Part shown: positions 55,244 to 64,000 of the stretch, one piece after another | Layout: every line of letters begins with the position of its first letter | How positions within the stretch are numbered: the stretch's first letter is position 1 | Assembly (NCBI RefSeq): GCF_018336935.1 | Contig: NZ_CP068771.1 | Span: forward strand, 2,542,001-2,606,000 | Source of the DNA: Serratia plymuthica | GTDB taxonomy: Bacteria > Pseudomonadota > Gammaproteobacteria > Enterobacterales > Enterobacteriaceae | DNA: 64,000 bases | Reading direction: 5' to 3' | The notes under the pieces: model-generated | The model's input: the letters and a program-made list of their open reading frames with translations, nothing else | The model's database searches: none | Told to the model about the DNA's origin: nothing | Translations under genes and position numbers: made by a program

Positions 55244-56220
55244 TGCTGCCGTGGGGCGAGATTGATCGCCCCATAGTCGAAATCCAGCCCCGCGTCGACG
55301 TCCTTTGCCAGCCAGGTCGGGCCATCCAAATCCACGAAGCGCGCCCCTGGGGCCAGCGGTAACGCCGCGTTGATCGCCCGTGAAGTACATAACATGCAGC
55401 CGAGCATAATGGCGAACCCCTGCTCCCGAGCCTGCCTGGCCAAAACCAGCGCTTCCGTCAGGCCGCCGGTTTTATCCAACTTGATATTGACCATCTGATA
55501 GCGGCCGATAAGCGCCGGCAGATCGCGGCTGGTGTGGCAACTCTCATCGGCACAAATCGGCAGCGGATGGATAAAGTTCTCCAGCGCGCCGTCATCGGCT
55601 GCCGGCAGCGGCTGCTCCAACATTGCCACACCCAGATCCGCCAACAGTTGGCAACGCGCAACCAGGCCTTCCGCCTGCCAGGACTCGTTGGCATCGACGA
55701 TCAGCGTCGCTTCCGGCACCGCTGCGCGGATGGCCACCAGCCGTTCGCTGATCAGGTGATTATCCAGCTTGATTTTCAACAGCCGAGCGCCCTGCTGGTC
55801 GAGTTCGCGCGCGGCGAACGCCATTGCCTCCGGCGAGCCGATGCTGACGGTTTGCGCCATCAGGATGCGTTCCGGCGCCGTGACACCGCTGCGCTGCCAG
55901 CGGTTCTGGCCGCTGAGACGGCACTCCAGATCCCATAGCGCCGAATCCACCGCATTACGCGCCGCACCCGCCGGCATCAACTGCTGCAACTGCTCGCGCG
56001 TCACTCCCCGTTCGATAGCCGGTGCCACCTCTGCCAGTTGCGCCAGCACCGAGGCTTCGCTTTCGCCATAGCGCGCATAGGGCGTGCATTCGCCGATGCC
56101 GCGCACGCCCTGCAGTTCAATCTCGACCACCACCACTTTCGCTTCGGTGCGGCTGCCGCGGGCAATGACAAAGGCGGTATGCAATGGCCAGGCTTCTGGG
56201 TAAAAACGCATGCTTCTCAT
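55240..56220 (-). CDS. ycjG: L-Ala-D/L-Glu epimerase
   Basis: A 326-residue enolase-superfamily enzyme. A capping domain (1-115) is followed by a barrel with the catalytic lysine in LLKIKLDN (KxK), metal ligands in VDANESW and EQPLPA, DESC, and the second lysine in VNIKLDKTGG. It epimerises L-Ala-D-Glu to L-Ala-L-Glu so that murein peptides can be reused. It is convergent with mpaA, the enzyme that makes its substrate; the stops overlap by 3 bp. Confidence 0.93.
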   Translation of the reverse strand: MRSMRFYPEAWPLHTAFVIARGSRTEAKVVVVEIELQGVRGIGECTPYARYGESEASVLAQLAEVAPAIERGVTREQLQQLMPAGAARNAVDSALWDLECRLSGQNRWQRSGVTAPERILMAQTVSIGSPEAMAFAARELDQQGARLLKIKLDNHLISERLVAIRAAVPEATLIVDANESWQAEGLVARCQLLADLGVAMLEQPLPAADDGALENFIHPLPICADESCHTSRDLPALIGRYQMVNIKLDKTGGLTEALVLARQAREQGFAIMLGCMLCTSRAINAALPLAPGARFVDLDGPTWLAKDVDAGLDFDYGAINLAPRQH

Positions 56221-56443
56221 AACGGCTCCTGAGCGAAAATGGCGTATAAAAACGGGCTAACGGGCGGACAGTTTTTGGACACAACCTAATATATACAACT
56301 ATTTAGCAAACTTTATATATCCAACCCACAATTGTTGACTTAAACTGACGCCAGGGCGTGAACCTAATGGTAAATCCAGCCATTGCGGCTATTTTATTAG
56401 GTTCATCCCCTTTGTATAAACACCTGTAAAAGGAACCAAGCCA

Positions 56444-56947
56444 ATGACTCAGACAGTACATTTCCAAGGCAACCCGGTCAGCGTTGCAGGCCATCTGCCA
56501 CAATCGGGCGAACAAGCCAAAGCGTTCTCGCTGGTTGCCAAAGACCTGTCAGACGTAGCGCTAAGCAGCTTCGCGGGTAAACGCAAAGTCCTGAACATTT
56601 TCCCAAGTATTGATACCGGCGTTTGCGCTGCCTCGGTACGTAAATTCAACCAACTGGCCAGCGGTCTGGATAATACCGTGGTGCTGTGCATCTCCTCCGA
56701 TCTGCCGTTCGCCCAGTCACGCTTCTGCGGCGCGGAAGGCCTGAGCAACGTAGTGACGCTGTCCACCCTGCGTGGCGCAGAATTCAAACAGGCTTACGGC
56801 GTCGAAATCGCTGAAGGCCCGTTGGCGGGTCTGACTGCGCGTGCGGTCGTGGTGCTGGATGGCCAGGACAATGTGCTGTACAGCGAGCTGGTGAATGAGA
56901 TCACCAACGAGCCGGATTACGATGCTGCGCTGGCTGCACTGAAGTGA
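56444..56947 (+). CDS. tpx: thiol peroxidase Tpx
   Basis: A 167-residue atypical 2-Cys peroxiredoxin. The peroxidatic Cys61 is in [11 protein letters not shown] and the resolving Cys95 in SRFCGAEGL; these positions equal those of E. coli Tpx. It reduces alkyl hydroperoxides with thioredoxin. AAAAGGAA lies about 10 nt before the ATG. Divergent from ycjG and convergent with tyrR, as in E. coli. Confidence 0.96.
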   Translation: MTQTVHFQGNPVSVAGHLPQSGEQAKAFSLVAKDLSDVALSSFAGKRKVLNIFPSIDTGVCAASVRKFNQLASGLDNTVVLCISSDLPFAQSRFCGAEGLSNVVTLSTLRGAEFKQAYGVEIAEGPLAGLTARAVVVLDGQDNVLYSELVNEITNEPDYDAALAALK

Positions 56948-56985
56948 TGTAATCAGGGCCGGCTTTCGCGGGCTTCTGATAAACG

Positions 56986-57012
56986 AAACGGGCGCCGCGG
57001 CGCCCGTTTTTT
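56986..57012. terminator. bidirectional terminator tpx / tyrR
   Basis: AAACGGGCGCCG / CGGCGCCCGTTT is followed by T residues; perfect inverted repeat with almost no loop, overlapping the tyrR stop. Confidence 0.88.
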
Positions 57013-58582
57013 ATTCTTCGCTTTCCCCTGTCGCCTTGCGGCTGCTGAGGCCATACTCGCGCAGCTTGTTGGCAATCGCGGTATGCGAAACCCCCAGGCG
57101 TTTCGCCAGTTTTCGCGTGCTCGGGTAAGTGCGGTATAACCGCGTCAGCACCGAACGCTCGAAGCGCTTGCTGATATCGTCCAGCGAGCCGTCCAGCACT
57201 TCGTCGCCCAGCGACATCTCGACCTCAAATTCCGGCAGTACGATATCCTGCGGGCGCAGCTCAAAGCCTTCCGTTTGCGTCAGCGCGCGGTAAATGGCGT
57301 TTTTCAACTGCCGCACGTTGCCCGGCCAGCCGTACTTGCTGAGGAAACTGCCCAGATCGTTCGCCAATTTCGGTCGCGCCACACCCTGTTCGTCGGCAAA
57401 GCGCGCCACAAACAGCTCGGTCAACGGCATGATGTCCTGCGGACGCTCGCGCAGCGGCGGAATAGTGATGGTCAGCACGTTAAGGCGATAATAGAGATCC
57501 TCGCGGAATTCACCGCGCTGCACCAGCTCAGTCAGGTTTTTCTGGGTGGCGCAGATGACCCGCACATCCACGTGTACTTCGTGTTCTTCCCCAACGCGGC
57601 GGAAAGTGCCGTCGTTAATGAAACGCAGCAGTTTGGTTTGCATGCGCGGCGACATTTCACCGATCTCATCCAGCAGCACCGAGCCGCCGTGCGCCTGCTC
57701 GAAGAAGCCCTTCTTGCCTTCCAGCGCATTGGGGTAAGCGCCGGGCGCATGGCCGAACAGCTCGCTTTCCACCACGTCATCCGGCAGTGCGGCGCAATTG
57801 AGCGCCAGGAACGGCTGTTTGCCGCGCGGGCTGCGCAGGTGGCAGGCGCGAGCCAGAATGTCTTTGCCGGTGCCGGTGTCGCCGACCAGCAGCAACGGCG
57901 CATCCAGCATCGCCAGTTTACGCGCCTGCTCCAGCACCTGGCGCATTTTCGGGCTGACGGCCACGATATGATCGAATTCGGTATCGTCGTTCACCGACAG
58001 GTTCTGTAGCTGGCGCCCCATGCGGGCGGTCGACTTGAGCATCACCACCGCGCCAACGGTGGCGTTCTGCTGGTTTTCGTCTTCCAGGTAGATGGGGGTG
58101 ATATCCATCAGGAAATCCTGGCTGCGGATCACGACCCGTTCTGAGTGCGGCGCCGTTTGTTCGCTCTCCAGCCAGCGGCTGAAGTTATAGCCGCCAATCA
58201 GAGCCGCAGCCGTTTGATTGCGGATTTTATCTTCGCTGAAGCTGAACAGCACCTGTGCCGCCGGGTTGGCCAACTCGACCTTGCCCCGCATATCAATCGA
58301 AAATACCGGCTCCGGCATCGACTCCAGCAGCGCCCGCAACGCACGGTGTTCGCGCTCGGACGGCATGAAGTTAACGGTACGCACGTCAGTCACGCCGGCA
58401 ATGCGGCGGATCTCCGCCATCAGCGCGCGGAAGGTGTCAAAATCCAGCTGGGAAAAATTGAGGTAAATGCGGCCGATGGGATCGATTTCGATACCCCGTA
58501 AATCGATGCTGCGCGATACCAAAAGATCGAGTAATTCTCGAGTCAGACCGAGCCGGTCTTCGCAAAATACTTCCAAACGCAT
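57011..58582 (-). CDS. tyrR: aromatic amino acid regulator TyrR
   Basis: A 523-residue regulator: ACT domain (1-70), PAS (about 78-185), a sigma-54-activator-like AAA+ domain (about 205-430) with Walker A GDTGTGKD and Walker B 'GGSVLLDEIGEM', and a Fis-type HTH (STRKLAKRLGVSHTAIANKL). The GAFTGA loop is replaced by GHAPGAYPN, consistent with sigma-70 use, as in E. coli. It controls tyrosine, phenylalanine and tryptophan biosynthesis and transport. The last gene of the minus-strand block after ycjF. Confidence 0.95.
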   Translation of the reverse strand: MRLEVFCEDRLGLTRELLDLLVSRSIDLRGIEIDPIGRIYLNFSQLDFDTFRALMAEIRRIAGVTDVRTVNFMPSEREHRALRALLESMPEPVFSIDMRGKVELANPAAQVLFSFSEDKIRNQTAAALIGGYNFSRWLESEQTAPHSERVVIRSQDFLMDITPIYLEDENQQNATVGAVVMLKSTARMGRQLQNLSVNDDTEFDHIVAVSPKMRQVLEQARKLAMLDAPLLLVGDTGTGKDILARACHLRSPRGKQPFLALNCAALPDDVVESELFGHAPGAYPNALEGKKGFFEQAHGGSVLLDEIGEMSPRMQTKLLRFINDGTFRRVGEEHEVHVDVRVICATQKNLTELVQRGEFREDLYYRLNVLTITIPPLRERPQDIMPLTELFVARFADEQGVARPKLANDLGSFLSKYGWPGNVRQLKNAIYRALTQTEGFELRPQDIVLPEFEVEMSLGDEVLDGSLDDISKRFERSVLTRLYRTYPSTRKLAKRLGVSHTAIANKLREYGLSSRKATGESEE

Positions 58583-58910
58583 CAGTATTGGCCTTATCTC
58601 TGCAGGTGCGGGGATGACTGTCGATGATGATACTCTCTCACCCCGGGCGGTAGAAGCAATCTGTCAGCAAAAGTTGACAGAACTCTGATTTATCGCCGCT
58701 GTTGATGATTTTAAACGCAAGTAAATAACACCATCGGCGTCATTTTAGTTCATTTGCAGAGAGTTATCATAACCGGCAATAAATTTTTAGATAAATATAA
58801 TGTGATTGCAGGGAGATCGTCTTTCGTCAACCAGGGGTTACGTATTGAGCTGCGCGGCGGCTATTGATGCAGAAACAAACAACTGCGCCCGAGTGGGCGC
58901 AGCAGGCGAG
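58583..58910. other. ycjF-tyrR intergenic region
   Basis: 328 bp. It contains the tyrR promoter region with the putative TyrR box, then an AT-rich segment (58700-58810) and nothing else recognised. No terminator hairpin with a T-run was found after ycjF, so read-through into tyrR is possible. Confidence 0.45.
58662..58679. promoter_or_regulatory. putative TyrR box, tyrR autoregulation
   Basis: TGTCAGCAAAAGTTGACA is an inverted repeat about 80-97 bp upstream of the tyrR start. It has the length of a TyrR box (TGTAAA-N6-TTTACA) and resembles the E. coli tyrR operator pattern as I recall it. Moderate match only. Confidence 0.5.
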
Positions 58911-59972
58911 TTATTTAGCTTTGTTATCGTTTTTTTTCATGGCGTCTTTCAGTTGACCGACCAACTGGCTGCGGAAATCCCCGAGTTTGGGCTTCTCACC
59001 TTCCAGCCACGGAAGCGGGCGGCACAGCTCCATAGCCTTGATGCCCAGCCTGGCCGTCAGCAAACCGGCGCCAATGCCTTGGGCTGCGCGGGCGGACAGC
59101 CGTGCGGCCAGATCCTGTGACATCCAGTCCATCCCCACTTCGCGTACCAGTTCGGACGCGCCGGCAAAGGCGATATTCAGCAGCACCAGGCGGAACAGCC
59201 GCAGACGGCTGAAATAGCCCAACTCGATGCCGTACAACGCCGCAATGCGGTTGATCAGCCGAATGTTACGCCAGGCGATAAACGCCATATCCACCAGCGC
59301 CAGCGGGCTGACGGCGATCATTAATGTGGATTCCGCCGCCGAACGGCTGATTTCACGACGCGCCTGATTATCCAGGACGGGCTGCACCAGCTTGGCATAA
59401 AGCGCGACCACTTCACGGTCGTTTTGAGTTTCATGCAGCGAAGCCTGCCAACGTTGCAACGCCGGATGGCCCTGATCGAGACCGGCCTGCCGCGCCAGCT
59501 TCTCGCAGAATTCACGGCCCTTGCCCAACCCGTGGCTGTGCAACAGCTCTCGCGCCACGTCGCGCTCTTCCGCACGCTGGCGCAGACGATACAACCGGCG
59601 CCATTCGGTCACGACCGACCCCACCCCGGCAAACACGATCAAGCCGCCTGCCACGCCGCCGCCCATGGCAATCCAATCCTGCTGCACCCAGGCGGTATGC
59701 ACCCACTGCACGCCCTGCGCCACCACGCTGACGCCGAACAACGCCAACCCGGCGGTAACCATTTTGCGCCACAGGCTGCGTTTGGGTTTCAAGGCGGCAT
59801 TGACAATACCTTCGGCGCGCCCTTCTTCCTCTTCCTGCTCCAACTCAGGCGCGGCCGGGAAAAAACGCTCCGCCTGCTGTTCATCAAAGGCGACGTTGGC
59901 GCGCAATATGGGCTCTTGCGGCGGCTGCAACGGCTCTTCAAAATCGATACGTGGCTTTATCGGTTCGCTCAT
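58911..59972 (-). CDS. ycjF: YcjF, DUF697/UPF0283 inner-membrane protein
   Basis: A 353-residue protein with an acidic cytosolic N-terminus ([11 protein letters not shown] about 45-55), two adjacent membrane helices (about 71-90 and 100-121) and a C-terminal DUF697-like part with '[20 protein letters not shown]'. In Yersinia ycjXF belong to the psp operon; the role is unknown but envelope-stress related. Overlaps ycjX by ATGA. Confidence 0.9.
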   Translation of the reverse strand: MSEPIKPRIDFEEPLQPPQEPILRANVAFDEQQAERFFPAAPELEQEEEEGRAEGIVNAALKPKRSLWRKMVTAGLALFGVSVVAQGVQWVHTAWVQQDWIAMGGGVAGGLIVFAGVGSVVTEWRRLYRLRQRAEERDVARELLHSHGLGKGREFCEKLARQAGLDQGHPALQRWQASLHETQNDREVVALYAKLVQPVLDNQARREISRSAAESTLMIAVSPLALVDMAFIAWRNIRLINRIAALYGIELGYFSRLRLFRLVLLNIAFAGASELVREVGMDWMSQDLAARLSARAAQGIGAGLLTARLGIKAMELCRPLPWLEGEKPKLGDFRSQLVGQLKDAMKKNDNKAK

Positions 59973-61366
59973 CGCAATTTATCTCCCAGTAAAAACTCCA
60001 TCACCGCGTCCAGGCGGATGTGCGGCAACGGGCTGTCTACGCTCATGGCGCGTGGACGAAACTCATCAAAGTGGAAACCCTGGTTTTGCCAGAAAGCCGG
60101 CCCCGGCAAACGCGCCGGTACTTCACCGGGGAACACCGTCAGTGGCGCGCCGTCGGCGAGGCGATTGCCCTTCAAGGCCGGGATCCGCTGCCCCTGGTGA
60201 TCGACGATGCCGCTTTCGGTCGCCTGTACGGAGGCCAACCCCACGCAATCCATGCTGATGCCCTCAAAGGCCGCGTTCTGCCATGCTTCCTGCACCAACT
60301 GCTGCAACAACGACACCAGATTGGCATGTTGATCGGCGGTAATGTGATCCGCCTTGGTGGCGGCAAACATCAGCTTGTCGATGGTCGGCGAGAACAAGCG
60401 ACGGAACAGCGTGCGCTTGCCGTAGTGGAAACTTTGCATCAATTGGGTCAGCGCCAGGCGCATATCGTTGAACGCCTGCGGGCCGCTGTTGAGCGGTTGC
60501 AGACAGTCGACCAGTACAATCTGCCGATCGAAACGGACGAAATGTTCTTTATAGAAGTTTTTGACGATGGATTGGCAGTAGTAATTGAAACGCGCCCGCA
60601 GCATGCCGATGTTGGTGTGCTTGTCAGCCTGTGCCAGTTTAGATTCGCCGAGGCTGTCGACATTGGGCCACGGGAAAAACTGCAACGCCGGCGCGCCGGC
60701 CAGATCGCCCGGCAGCACGAAGCGGCCCGGCTGGATAAAGTGCAAGCCTTCGCTTTTGCAACGCAGCAGATAGTCGGTGTAGGCCTGAGCAATGGCCGCC
60801 AACTTGTTCTCGTCGGCCGGCGCGAGCGGATCGCAACCTTTGCACAGTTCTAGCCAGGGTTTGGCCCACTCGGCGCGATCGCCCTGCAACAGACCGCCCA
60901 TCTGGCGCGACCAGGCCAGATAGTCCTGTTCCAGCATGGGCAAGTCCAGCAACCACTCGCCGGGATAATCGACGATCTCCAGATACAGCGTCGAGGTATC
61001 TTTAAAATGCCGCAACAGCGAGTCGTTGGAACGGTAACGCAGCGCCAGGCGAATTTCGCTGACGCCGCGCGTCGGGGTCGGCCAACTTGGCGGAGTGCCA
61101 TAAAGCTGTGCCAGCCCTTCATCATAGGTAAAACGCTGAATGCCCAGATCGCGCTGCGGAATGCGTTTCACGCCCAGAAGTCGCTCTTCGCGCACCGGCG
61201 AAAACAGCGGCATGCGCGCACCGCTGTGAACGTGCAGCAGTTGGTTGACGAAGGCGGTGATAAAGGCGGTTTTGCCGCTGCGGCTAAGGCCGGTCACCGC
61301 CAGACGCAAATGGCGATCCATCCCGCGGTTGACCAGCGAGGTTAACTCATTTTGCAGTCGTTTCAT
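59969..61366 (-). CDS. ycjX: YcjX, stress-induced P-loop NTPase
   Basis: A 465-residue DUF463/YcjX GTPase-like protein. Walker A is GLSRSGKT (26-33). A second block '[17 protein letters not shown]' contains the switch-2-like DYPGEW, and '[11 protein letters not shown]' supplies the base-specific TKAD motif. It is induced with the phage-shock response. First gene of ycjXF here. In Yersinia it follows pspD; here an opposite-strand gene intervenes, so it needs its own promoter. Confidence 0.92.
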   Translation of the reverse strand: MKRLQNELTSLVNRGMDRHLRLAVTGLSRSGKTAFITAFVNQLLHVHSGARMPLFSPVREERLLGVKRIPQRDLGIQRFTYDEGLAQLYGTPPSWPTPTRGVSEIRLALRYRSNDSLLRHFKDTSTLYLEIVDYPGEWLLDLPMLEQDYLAWSRQMGGLLQGDRAEWAKPWLELCKGCDPLAPADENKLAAIAQAYTDYLLRCKSEGLHFIQPGRFVLPGDLAGAPALQFFPWPNVDSLGESKLAQADKHTNIGMLRARFNYYCQSIVKNFYKEHFVRFDRQIVLVDCLQPLNSGPQAFNDMRLALTQLMQSFHYGKRTLFRRLFSPTIDKLMFAATKADHITADQHANLVSLLQQLVQEAWQNAAFEGISMDCVGLASVQATESGIVDHQGQRIPALKGNRLADGAPLTVFPGEVPARLPGPAFWQNQGFHFDEFRPRAMSVDSPLPHIRLDAVMEFLLGDKLR

Positions 61367-61682
61367 TTTGCGTAGAGTGACTTCCTTTTATTCTATAAAA
61401 CATAGAGTTATATGAAATTCGTTAATCTCGGCAGCCTATGAGCATTATTATAGTCATAAGACAGACTATTTTATGTCATGGATAAGGTCTTTCGCGCCAG
61501 TACCGCTTGCCATGCATGTTATTCATTGTGTGGTATATAGCCGAACGACCTAATATCGCACCTCGTAAAAAACCAGGATAGCATTATCTTGCTGAGAATA
61601 ACCTCAACATTGCACCTTCAATCCGACAAAACTTGGCGTCGAAGATGCTTTCCCTAACATTTAATACTACCCGGAGAACTCT
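61367..61682. other. divergent promoter region ycjX / tailspike-like gene
   Basis: 316 bp, AT-rich relative to ycjX. Both promoters must lie here. I looked for a sigma-54 (-24/-12, GG..GC) element facing ycjX and did not find one. GGAG at 61673-61676 is the ribosome binding site of the rightward gene. Confidence 0.5.
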
Positions 61683-63527
61683 ATGAGCGCAATTAATTTA
61701 GAGCAAAACATGGTCGCAGCAAACACTATGAATGCATTAAGAAACACTTTGCCAGAATATGATGGGCAACGTATTTTTTTAGCAGAGTACTATGCAGGAA
61801 AAGGCAAAGGTGGTGGCGTATTTACAGGCTATCTTAATATTGCCGATGCAATCGATGACGGCGGATACTCCACTGTGGTAGTTAATCAATCAACGGCAGT
61901 GTGGCGACGAAATGATTTAACGCAACTTTCTTTATATGATGGCGGTTGTGATCCTACCCTAAGTGATAACAGCTCATTTATTCAAAATATTTCACTGATA
62001 CAAGGTGATCGCTCAGTAAAAATCCCCAGCGGTTACTGGAATATCGCAAAACCGGTCGTTTTCCCAGCTAACAAAGGGATCGCGCTCTACGGCGAAAACA
62101 GTTTTAACGGGCGGGCAGTATTAACCTATATCGGGCCAGATCTGACTGATATTTCAGACGTTAGCGGAGTCATTACCGTTTCCGCCAACACAGGGGAAAT
62201 GACTTATAGTGGGATCAACTTTAGAAATTTTCAAATACGCGGCAATTATAAAATCATTAGTGGATTAAGCATAAAATACGCGGGTTACGTGCAAGTACAG
62301 AATGTAAGCATCCTCTATTGCAAAGGTGCAGGTCTCTATCTTGATAAAGTTCAGGACAGTTACTTTAAATTTCTTGAAGTCCAAGGTTGCGGCAGAACCT
62401 CAGGTGATTATAACAGTTACACCGATATTACAGATTACGATAAAATGCTACTGGCCCCCGTTCATTTAACTTCAACCATCCAGAATGATGATTGTAACAT
62501 GTTGCGTTTTGAAGATTGCCAATGGGAAGCCAACCTGATCAGCCCGACCATTTACATTCATGGCGGCATTGGATTGTGGTTCACGAAATTGCATATGGAA
62601 CATCGTAGCGGCCCATTGAAAACATTAATTGGAGAAAACACCAATGCCAGCCGATTATTGCACATGAACTCTGGGGAAGTTTATCTTAATGAAATTCAGG
62701 CATCGGAAGTAAATGATTTGGTTTACAGTACGGGGTATGGTGTTTTGTATGCAACCAATATTAACCGTGCGGGAAATATTACGCATGCTGCATCCGGGAA
62801 ACGGTTCAATGTTTTCATGAGTGGATGCTGGTTACAAGACATGAACTTTTCCTCCAGCGTAAAGGCCATGATCAGCAACTGTTGGTTGGCGAATCTGACG
62901 TGGAGCCACCCTTCTTATCCGGGTACGATTTCTGACACCCATTTCTCCAGCAACGTTGCCCTTACCGGAGATGGCGCAAATACCCGAATCGATCTGGTCG
63001 ACTGTCAGTACGGCAGCGTAAGCTGTGACACCAGTAATCTGCGCTTCTTTGGCGGCCGCTGCCTGGGTGACTTTCGCTATGCCTCACTGTCCGGCGCAGG
63101 TTCGGTCATCGATGTCGATGTCGAAGGCGCGACAACGATCAGTACTAACTATGGCAGTTCATATCAACCCGGCAAAAGCAGCTACAGCGTGGCGCGTGTC
63201 GCCGATGTTCCCAAAGAGCTAGGGAGTGTCATGCGCCCTGTCGGTTCCGAATGGTTCAATACAGCGGTAACCGGGGACCAGGAAGGCGCGATTTACAGTT
63301 GGGTGAAAACCGCTGCCGGCTGGCGGCCCAATAGCCGTATCAGTCGCTTTGGTACCAATTTATCGTCAATGACGTTTTCTCAGCTTCCTGCGGCGACCTC
63401 CTGCAAAGGCACCGTTATTTTCTGTACCAATACGGCAGCCTCTCCCTCGGCTCAGGCCATTATCAGCGACGGCGCAGACTGGGTCTATCTGGCAACGCCG
63501 GGGACGAAAGTGACCGCCATCAAGTAA
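61683..63527 (+). CDS. orphan phage tailspike-like right-handed beta-helix protein
   Basis: 614 residues without a signal peptide. Residues 1-105 look like the connecting region of tailspikes (NTLPEYDGQRIFLAEYYAGK, GGGVFTG, DDGGYSTVVVN, VWRR). Residues about 110-500 are a pectate-lyase-type beta-helix (SFIQNISLIQGDRSVKIPSG, then repeated short strands with NV/GN turns). Residues about 525-614 resemble the carbohydrate-binding or trimerising end of such proteins ('CKGTVIFCTNTA', 'ISDGADWVYLATPGT'). No capsid, tail or lysis genes adjoin. The first two thirds use AT-rich codons, the rest normal ones. Polysaccharide binding or cleavage is inferred. Confidence 0.75.
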   Translation: MSAINLEQNMVAANTMNALRNTLPEYDGQRIFLAEYYAGKGKGGGVFTGYLNIADAIDDGGYSTVVVNQSTAVWRRNDLTQLSLYDGGCDPTLSDNSSFIQNISLIQGDRSVKIPSGYWNIAKPVVFPANKGIALYGENSFNGRAVLTYIGPDLTDISDVSGVITVSANTGEMTYSGINFRNFQIRGNYKIISGLSIKYAGYVQVQNVSILYCKGAGLYLDKVQDSYFKFLEVQGCGRTSGDYNSYTDITDYDKMLLAPVHLTSTIQNDDCNMLRFEDCQWEANLISPTIYIHGGIGLWFTKLHMEHRSGPLKTLIGENTNASRLLHMNSGEVYLNEIQASEVNDLVYSTGYGVLYATNINRAGNITHAASGKRFNVFMSGCWLQDMNFSSSVKAMISNCWLANLTWSHPSYPGTISDTHFSSNVALTGDGANTRIDLVDCQYGSVSCDTSNLRFFGGRCLGDFRYASLSGAGSVIDVDVEGATTISTNYGSSYQPGKSSYSVARVADVPKELGSVMRPVGSEWFNTAVTGDQEGAIYSWVKTAAGWRPNSRISRFGTNLSSMTFSQLPAATSCKGTVIFCTNTAASPSAQAIISDGADWVYLATPGTKVTAIK

Positions 63528-63532
63528 CGTTT

Positions 63533-63559
63533 ATGCCACCCTATCTGGGTGGCATTTTT
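63533..63559 (+). terminator. terminator after the tailspike-like gene
   Basis: ATGCCACCC / GGGTGGCAT with a 5-nt loop, then TTTT. It overlaps the stop of pspD on the other strand. Confidence 0.85.
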
Positions 63560-63804
63560 CCACCCGCCGCGTAACGCCCAAATACCTTGTTCAGGCCTTT
63601 GCGGAACAGGGGTTCCAGCACCAGCGCCAGCACAAAGCGAATCGGTTTGCGGCCAACGGCCCGCAACAACCAGCCGGCCGCGCCGGCGGGGCCATAATTC
63701 AGTAACGCCATGATGATCACTTTAGACAACGTCTTCAACACCGTACCTGCACCTTGTTTGATTCCAGCGGATTTAACGGCGTTGGCGGCATAGGTTTTAT
63801 TCAT
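63541..63804 (-). CDS. pspD: phage shock protein D
   Basis: An 87-residue small membrane-associated protein. The core 'LLNYGPAGAAGWLLRAVGRKP' followed by 'LALVLEPLFRKGLNKVFGRY' matches PspD. ATG 63804 is chosen, with GGAGGG 8 nt upstream; an in-frame TTG 6 nt earlier is less likely. It lies in the psp operon after pspC, with a 95-bp spacer, longer than in E. coli. Its precise role in the Psp envelope-stress response is unclear. Confidence 0.88.
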   Translation of the reverse strand: MNKTYAANAVKSAGIKQGAGTVLKTLSKVIIMALLNYGPAGAAGWLLRAVGRKPIRFVLALVLEPLFRKGLNKVFGRYAAGGKMPPR

Positions 63805-63899
63805 TCTCAATGCCCTCCGGCAGGCTTTGCTTTAAAAAGAATGTTACAGGCACAATGCCTGACCTGCGCCACGCGCAGGCCATTGCACGCGAGGCAGGG

Positions 63900-64000
63900 T
63901 TATAACTTGCGGAAACGGCTCTGTACGCCGAAAGTGTCCGACGTGACATAACGCTCAACCTGACGCAGTTGCTGTTCGCCACTGCCCAACTCGTACTCCA
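63900..64000 (-). CDS. pspC: phage shock protein C, C-terminal end (continues beyond the window)
   Basis: The last 32 residues are visible: GEQQLRQVERYVTSDTFGVQ then SRFRKL and TAA at 63900-63902, matching the end of PspC (E. coli ...MERYVTSDTFTLRSRFRQL). PspC is the membrane sensor that, with PspB, sequesters PspA on envelope stress. Confidence 0.88.
   Translation of the reverse strand, partial: EYELGSGEQQLRQVERYVTSDTFGVQSRFRKL

Noticed and set aside
61367..61682. Sigma-54 promoter for ycjXF
   Set aside because: No GG-N10-GC element of acceptable quality faces ycjX in this gap.
61683..63527. An intact prophage around the tailspike-like gene
   Set aside because: The flanks are ycjX and pspD within 320 bp and 20 bp; no structural, replication, lysis or integrase genes are present.

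Overview
The window reads as a chromosomal segment of a Gram-negative enterobacterium, almost certainly Serratia. Two blocks follow the Escherichia coli/Yersinia gene order of the mpaA-ogt, ydgH-asr, hrpA, ldhA and ttcA-zntB neighbourhoods. Genus-level pointers are bifunctional OlsF-type ornithine-lipid synthases, an SsmE/EmrE-like exporter and a MocR-yfeJ-pdxK cluster. Coding DNA is GC-rich with GC-rich third positions, which is why long antisense ORFs shadow nearly every gene. No rRNA, tRNA, CRISPR array or intact IS element was seen. The species was not determined.

Layout. 1-12.3 kb is accessory: the end of a luciferase-like monooxygenase, an alpha/beta hydrolase fused to an NTF2/SnoaL-like domain beside a LysR regulator, a vitamin B6 salvage cluster (MocR regulator divergent from an 84-aa unknown, a YfeJ-like amidotransferase and pdxK), ycgR, an N-formylglutamate amidohydrolase, and a tandem duplication of olsF in which each copy keeps a Pho-box-like operator. 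An AT-rich, nearly gene-free stretch follows. 12.3-28.8 kb: ogt, fnr, uspE, pntBA, ydgH, arcD/ydgI, an unknown, folM, rstAB, an M32 carboxypeptidase, an alpha/beta hydrolase, asr, ydgU and ydgD. 28.8-45 kb: hrpA, azoR, ydbH-ynbE-ydbL, ldhA, hslJ, ydbJ, emrE, nifJ and an alginate-lyase-like gene. 45-50.9 kb: chrA, an XRE-cupin regulator, a free-standing B3/B4 protein, a decayed integrase, ttcA, a VOC protein behind an SOS box, the FnrS small RNA, and zntB. 51-64 kb: a secreted hydrolase, mppA, a small unknown, mpaA, ycjG, tpx, tyrR, ycjF, ycjX, an orphan tailspike-like gene, pspD and the end of pspC.

How the genes connect. An anaerobic circuit runs through the window: fnr (with its own FNR box), fnrS (FNR site near -42), ldhA and nifJ. 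The RstA/RstB two-component system lies 2.8 kb upstream of a RstA-box-like site ahead of asr, a known RstA target in E. coli. MppA, MpaA and YcjG form the murein-peptide recycling route. YdbH/YnbE/YdbL is the AsmA-like envelope lipid system. The tailspike-like gene sits, in opposite orientation, between pspD and ycjX, which form one operon in Yersinia.

Most notable: the Pho-box/olsF tandem, the FnrS homologue, the SOS-box VOC gene, the integrase remnant next to the Rac-type attachment sequence in ttcA, the tailspike insertion in the psp-ycjXF locus, and an orphan intrinsic terminator upstream of ldhA that may end an unannotated RNA. No wholly new defence or secretion system was found.
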